Source of the DNA: Sthenelais limicola | Taxonomy: Eukaryota > Annelida > Polychaeta > Phyllodocida > Sigalionidae | DNA: 64,000 nt | Direction of reading: 5' to 3' | Assembly (NCBI GenBank): GCA_942159475.1 | Contig: OW804097.1 | Span: forward strand, 53,898,986 to 53,962,985 | In this document: positions 59,901-64,000 of the stretch, in pieces | How the letters are laid out: the number at the start of each line of letters is the position of its first letter | Numbering within the stretch: position 1 is the first letter of the stretch | The notes under the pieces: model-generated | What the model was told of the DNA's origin: nothing | Seen by the model: only the letters and a program-made list of their open reading frames with translations | Databases searched by the model: none | Program-made: the position numbers and the translations under genes

Positions 59901-62900
59901 TAAAATTAAATAATACAGTTTAATTTGACGTTACACATGGACACTTTAAGAAAGGTTGGCTGAATCAAAATTACTTCGCCATACGACGTGATAACCCGTT
60001 ATTTATGCCTAATCACTGTCATGTCACTTGACGAGCACATCGAAACAATTTTGATGATTATATGTGGGATTCGGTAGGCAGTAAAAGCTAAATCTAAAAA
60101 CAAATTGAAAACGTACAGCCCTCAGTAAGTTTCTTGAGATCGCGAGCACAAGTGAACCAACCGCGGCGGACATCATATTTTACGATCGTGTTCAGAGCTG
60201 CAGTTTTGTTATAGACCTAAATGTGTGAGTTCTAACGCGAAGGGGAGGGCGGGGGGGGGGGGAGTACTAGAATTATAATATTAATGAACTGCAACTATAG
60301 CTTACACATTTCAAGGTACTCATTAAAGAGACCTCGCTGTCCTAGCACTGCGAGATCATAATCCTTCATCCATGGAGCACGGTTCTTGTTCTTCTTCTCC
60401 TTTCCATAAATGCACAGTTTGACCCAGCGGACGATGCGCCTACAATTTATTAATAATTATAGAGTTTCTTTATCGATTATCTACCATGTGCGTTCATGGG
60501 ATGTACTGTATATAATATACTATACATAAGGATACAAGAGTCATCGTCAGAAGTTGTACCTTCGGCAGCTGCACAGATCAGTAACTTTTTCTAAATTAGG
60601 CTGCAAAAGGATGACTACTATAGGTATAGCTGAGTATATTTGGTATTGAACTGATTTAAAACGTATTTTAAACAGTGTTTTGAACTTCATATTTGTGTTA
60701 AATTTGTGTTATTTGAGAGGATTGGTGAAAGCAAATTGTACTTTATCTTATTTATCCCATGTACACTCTGACTGACAGGGAATGTTTCAAGAGTACAAGG
60801 CACCAATAGGCAAGTCCATGTAAAGGCAGGTAATTTTGACTTTCAGAACTGACACGTTTGGCGGTACTTACGGTAGCAATATTTCCACAAGATTATTTTG
60901 GATGAGTTGTTTACCGACGAAGATAATTGCGAGTTGGATAGCAAGTTCAATAAGACAACCACCGGCTTGGCACTACAACATTAAACATAGGATTGCATTA
61001 GCTAATATTAAGAAAGGACAAAGAAAATGAAAGCAATATAACCATCATTTTCATGAAAAGATAAAGCACAGAATGAGAAAGTAAAACATAACTGAGCTTC
61101 ATTAATAAGGTAAGAATTTAAATGTACATTTTTTTACTGTATCAACATCCCCTTACTTATTGCAAGCTGAAATCCAAATGGACAAAAAAAATCAATATGA
61201 TCTTTTATCTATATGACCATGAGAATAATTTGATAGAATTAGAGTATTGAAGCAATAACCTTGGTCTTTCTAGGAAAGAAAGCTTTCCAGTAAGTTTGAG
61301 CGTCGAGAAATGATTTGCATATGACCAACAAGGGTATGAATGTGTGAGTTTTGTCAAAGATACATATCAAATGACTTTCCAGGACAGTGGGAACTGGGTA
61401 CATTAGGAAGGGAAGACAACCTACCTCCTCTTGTCGGGCTCCGAAGAACGTATTGTATTTTCCAGGTCTTCCAAGGAATCTTTGATAGGGAGAATAAATA
61501 CACCAATGAACAACATGATTAGAAAGAATCTATTTGGTTGATATGTGAGAATTGCTTTCAGGTAATGAATAATTGGTGAATTAATTACAATTAAAGCTTT
61601 TCTACAAGATTGTGTAAAATTTAACTACTCAAAAGCACCCCTCCTATAAGGAGATAAAACTTACAAAATGGCAAAAGCTAATAGCACTAATAATATGGAC
61701 AATACATATATATAATGAAACGCAGTGATTGTAAGCAGAAACACAATATTATCCTCGCGCTAGGATGTGTGAACTAATAGGACACAGCACCATTCAGGTA
61801 CCTCTATAAAAAGGACACAAATATCAATATCAATTTAAAACACGTCAAAACAATATATTAGAATATCAGTCCGCCGTTGATTCCCACATGTTAGTAAACC
61901 GCATGCCTGGATGGATGTGGGGAGGGTTAATGGGTACAGTATGTATTGTACAGGGCTCCAACACCTTTTAAAACCTTATCAGTACCTATATATTTCTAGG
62001 GCCCAAATCAATGTGTGAACATTAGCAGAAGTCATTATCAACTGATAACAACTCTCAAATGACACATTTATTCTCTGTAATAATAAAAATATGTTGTAAC
62101 TGGTATATTGTTCAAATATCAGATGTATTTAGATGGCATTCCTGTAGGTATTAACTAGTAACATCACAACATACTGAACTGTTCTCTAAATAGAAAAGTA
62201 AACTAGAATAAATTCAGATCTTAATCCAGTGATACCAACAGGCATTGCGGGAATAGATTGGCGAGAGAAGCTGTTCTAAGAAACTAACACAAATGCCAAT
62301 TTCCACAAAATGATCACAGATATATTTTGATGAACATTTTTAAAACCAAATTTTCTCATAATTTGTATGGCGAGGAGCCCTGCACTAACGCCACAGGACC
62401 AGATGCTTTTTGACAACGTTTCTCTACCTGAATTTTCTCATAATTTTTGCAACTACCAAATTGACAGTCTAGGGGAATCAATGAATAGACTTTAGATAAA
62501 TTATCATTTTTAAAGCGACACAGTAAGTTAGCGATGTGATTAAAGTACAGCAGACACAAAAGATGGCAACACTTGAATAGATAGTTAAAAATAATAAGTT
62601 AATGAGTTTTTGTGTGTTACACTCAGATAAATAATATTTTACATTTTATTTAATAGACATGTATTAAGAGACATAATACACAACAATCAATTCAACAAAA
62701 GAATATTTTCTACAAAGCAGGCGAGGGTAACTTTACTGCGTTGCTACATTTCTATGCATTTGTCTTTGGGAGCAAAGGAACTGAATGATTATTTCAAAAT
62801 TAAATGACTGGTTACTGCTTTTTATACACATGCTATTAAATTATTAATGTGGTATATATAGATTTAAAGATGACAAAATATTTTGTGTTACCATTGTCAT

Positions 62901-63879
62901 TTCAAAAATTGAAAATAATAGGTAATTTGTCAATATTCATGGTAGATTTTACACATGTGCTTTGCTCAATGTGGGGGAAGTGTTTTTGATAAAGAAGGAT
63001 ACCGCAAAAAACATTTCATTCTTTATGTCTGTTGTTGAAGGGTGTATCTTTCAATTCCACAGTAAAAAAGAACCAAACCAAGAGCAACATAAAATGAAAA
63101 CAAACAAACTAAAATGGTGAACGCAATATGCGTACAGGTGGTCTCAAACAGAAATGTCCAACTTTCCATGCATGTGTACAGGGGTATGAATGGGAACAAT
63201 GACTTCTTAAAACAAAACTCGACACTCATTTCAAGAAGTCATTATTTGTGTAAGCTTGAAAAATCATGTTTCCGTAGAGCAATACCGGGCAAGATACACT
63301 TAATCAACACTTAGCATTATATGTTGAACTTTTTATATTGGCAATTAATACTAGGTTGACAAAATGTTTAATATGAGATGTTAGATGAGGCATAAAGGTA
63401 ATACCAACGCAAGGAGGGATACGAGGCAGTACAACTATCCTCTCCCCCACGCAAAAAAAAAAGAATGAACCAAGATCTCTGTGCCAGTGAATTCCGATAG
63501 ATGGACATTTTTCAAGCATACACACTATTACAATAAATCGAGAAGTGAAGTGTTTGGGAATGTACATGTTACAGAGAAGGAGGATACAATTAAATTCTTA
63601 GACTCCCATTGCATCCTAGGATAGAACTACTCCACTAGATGGTTTCACTCTTCGTTAAAAGTCACATGACCTGAGCATGCCCCACGTGATTTGGTGTACT
63701 AAGTTGCTCACTTCCGTTTTAAACCCTTACCTCCCTTTAATGAAGGCTATATAGAAAATGCTTGTAAAGTAGTTGATAAATTGGAGGAGCCAAAGTTTCA
63801 AATTGAGGCTGTTGTCAAATTCGTTCTGAGTCCGATGGCATTCCCACTCTGTTAGCCGGTTGGCCACCCTCAGGTATAT
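56962..63879 (-). CDS. Anoctamin (TMEM16), ANO7-like; C-terminal 406 residues
   Basis: Nine minus-strand exons, in transcription order: 63879-63731, 61479-61425, 60972-60872, 60439-60306, 59801-59649, 59142-59090, 58638-58451, 58121-58016, 57243-56962 (stop). Phases agree and the total is 407 codons with stop; earlier exons lie beyond 64,000. It covers about TM4 to the C-terminus of the TMEM16 channel/scramblase fold. The calcium-ligand positions known in the family are kept: N and E in QNNLVEI (TM6), two E in NEYLEM (TM7), E and D in EIRADANKF (TM8). [20 protein letters not shown] is the signature segment. AGGCLIELA and GLFNEYLEM favour ANO7 among paralogues, an inference. TM10 and the [17 protein letters not shown] tail follow. 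Such proteins act in plasma or internal membranes as calcium-activated channels or lipid scramblases; which one applies here cannot be read. Confidence 0.93.
57430..57640. mobile_element. MITE with ACTGTAAAC ends, copy 2
   Basis: About 210 bp with ends TACTGTAAACGTATTAATG and ATACGTTTACAGTA. It is the same family as 19,045-19,254, in inverted orientation, and lies in the last intron of the anoctamin gene. Confidence 0.8.
59335..59505. mobile_element. Possible mariner-type miniature element
   Basis: The left end ACAGTGGACCCCCGCTTAAG resembles common miniature-element ends. The right end (GCTTATGCGTGACTCTACTT) is a diverged inverted counterpart. It lies in the anoctamin intron between 59,143 and 59,648. 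Confidence 0.45.
61480..63730. other. Anoctamin intron, nothing recognised
   Basis: A 2.25 kb AT-rich intron between exons 63879-63731 and 61479-61425. I found no repeat, RNA or coding signal in it. Confidence 0.6.
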
Positions 63880-64000
63880 CTGTAAAAAAGGACGATACAG
63901 CAAACATGCCTGGTTAATAAGAGTTTATTGGCTTTGTCTTTCTCTCCCTCTCAGTGGTTATTGGTTTTATACACACAGTCAATCAGGCGTTACAGGGATA

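Overview
This is a eukaryotic, almost certainly invertebrate metazoan window (AT-rich, GT-AG introns, cilia-type and anoctamin genes, many small inverted-repeat elements plus LINE and Ty3/Gypsy relics). The flavour is that of a marine invertebrate such as a mollusc, annelid, brachiopod or similar. The species cannot be fixed from sequence alone and no prokaryotic or viral gene organisation is present.

Layout. (1) Positions 1-17,610 are a graveyard of nested transposable elements. A plus-strand LINE (1-229 and 5,092-5,815) is split by a 4.85 kb element (230-5,080) that has TTGTCAATTGC inverted ends and an 11-bp target duplication, and that itself holds a 5'-truncated minus-strand LINE. Next come a Gypsy-type LTR plus leader (6,407-6,800, plus strand) and a decayed minus-strand Gypsy gag-pol (6,835-10,204, gag resuming at 17,059-17,175). 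The gag is split by a 6,850-bp DNA-transposon-like element (10,205-17,054) with 27-bp inverted ends, a 4-bp ATGT target duplication and about 73-bp-period tandem arrays near both ends. That element holds a second, older Gypsy copy, which is itself broken by about 1 kb of foreign DNA. A second partial LTR plus leader and gag start (17,178-17,609) closes the block.

(2) 17,975-22,504, plus strand: six phase-compatible coding exons (588 codons including the stop) of a protein I do not recognise; its 5' end is not found. (3) 22,505-30,783: repeat-rich intergenic DNA with foldback elements, direct repeats, a tRNA-like relic and one weak candidate secreted peptide (minus strand).

(4) 30,784-53,009, plus strand: a 23-exon gene for a 967-residue multi-EF-hand protein, EFCAB6-like. 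All splice phases agree and the frame stays open from ATG to stop. (5) 53,010-56,961: intergenic, with a 111-bp in-frame tandem duplication and a tRNA-Ser-like relic. (6) 56,962-63,879, minus strand: the last nine exons (406 residues) of a calcium-activated anoctamin (TMEM16), most like ANO7, with all six calcium-ligand positions conserved; the 5' part lies beyond the window edge. The EF-hand gene and the anoctamin gene are tail-to-tail.

The three genes have independent introns and strands, so no operon is implied. The EF-hand protein is plausibly axonemal and the anoctamin is a membrane protein. The most unusual structure is the multi-level transposon nest, above all the 6.85 kb element with subterminal arrays.
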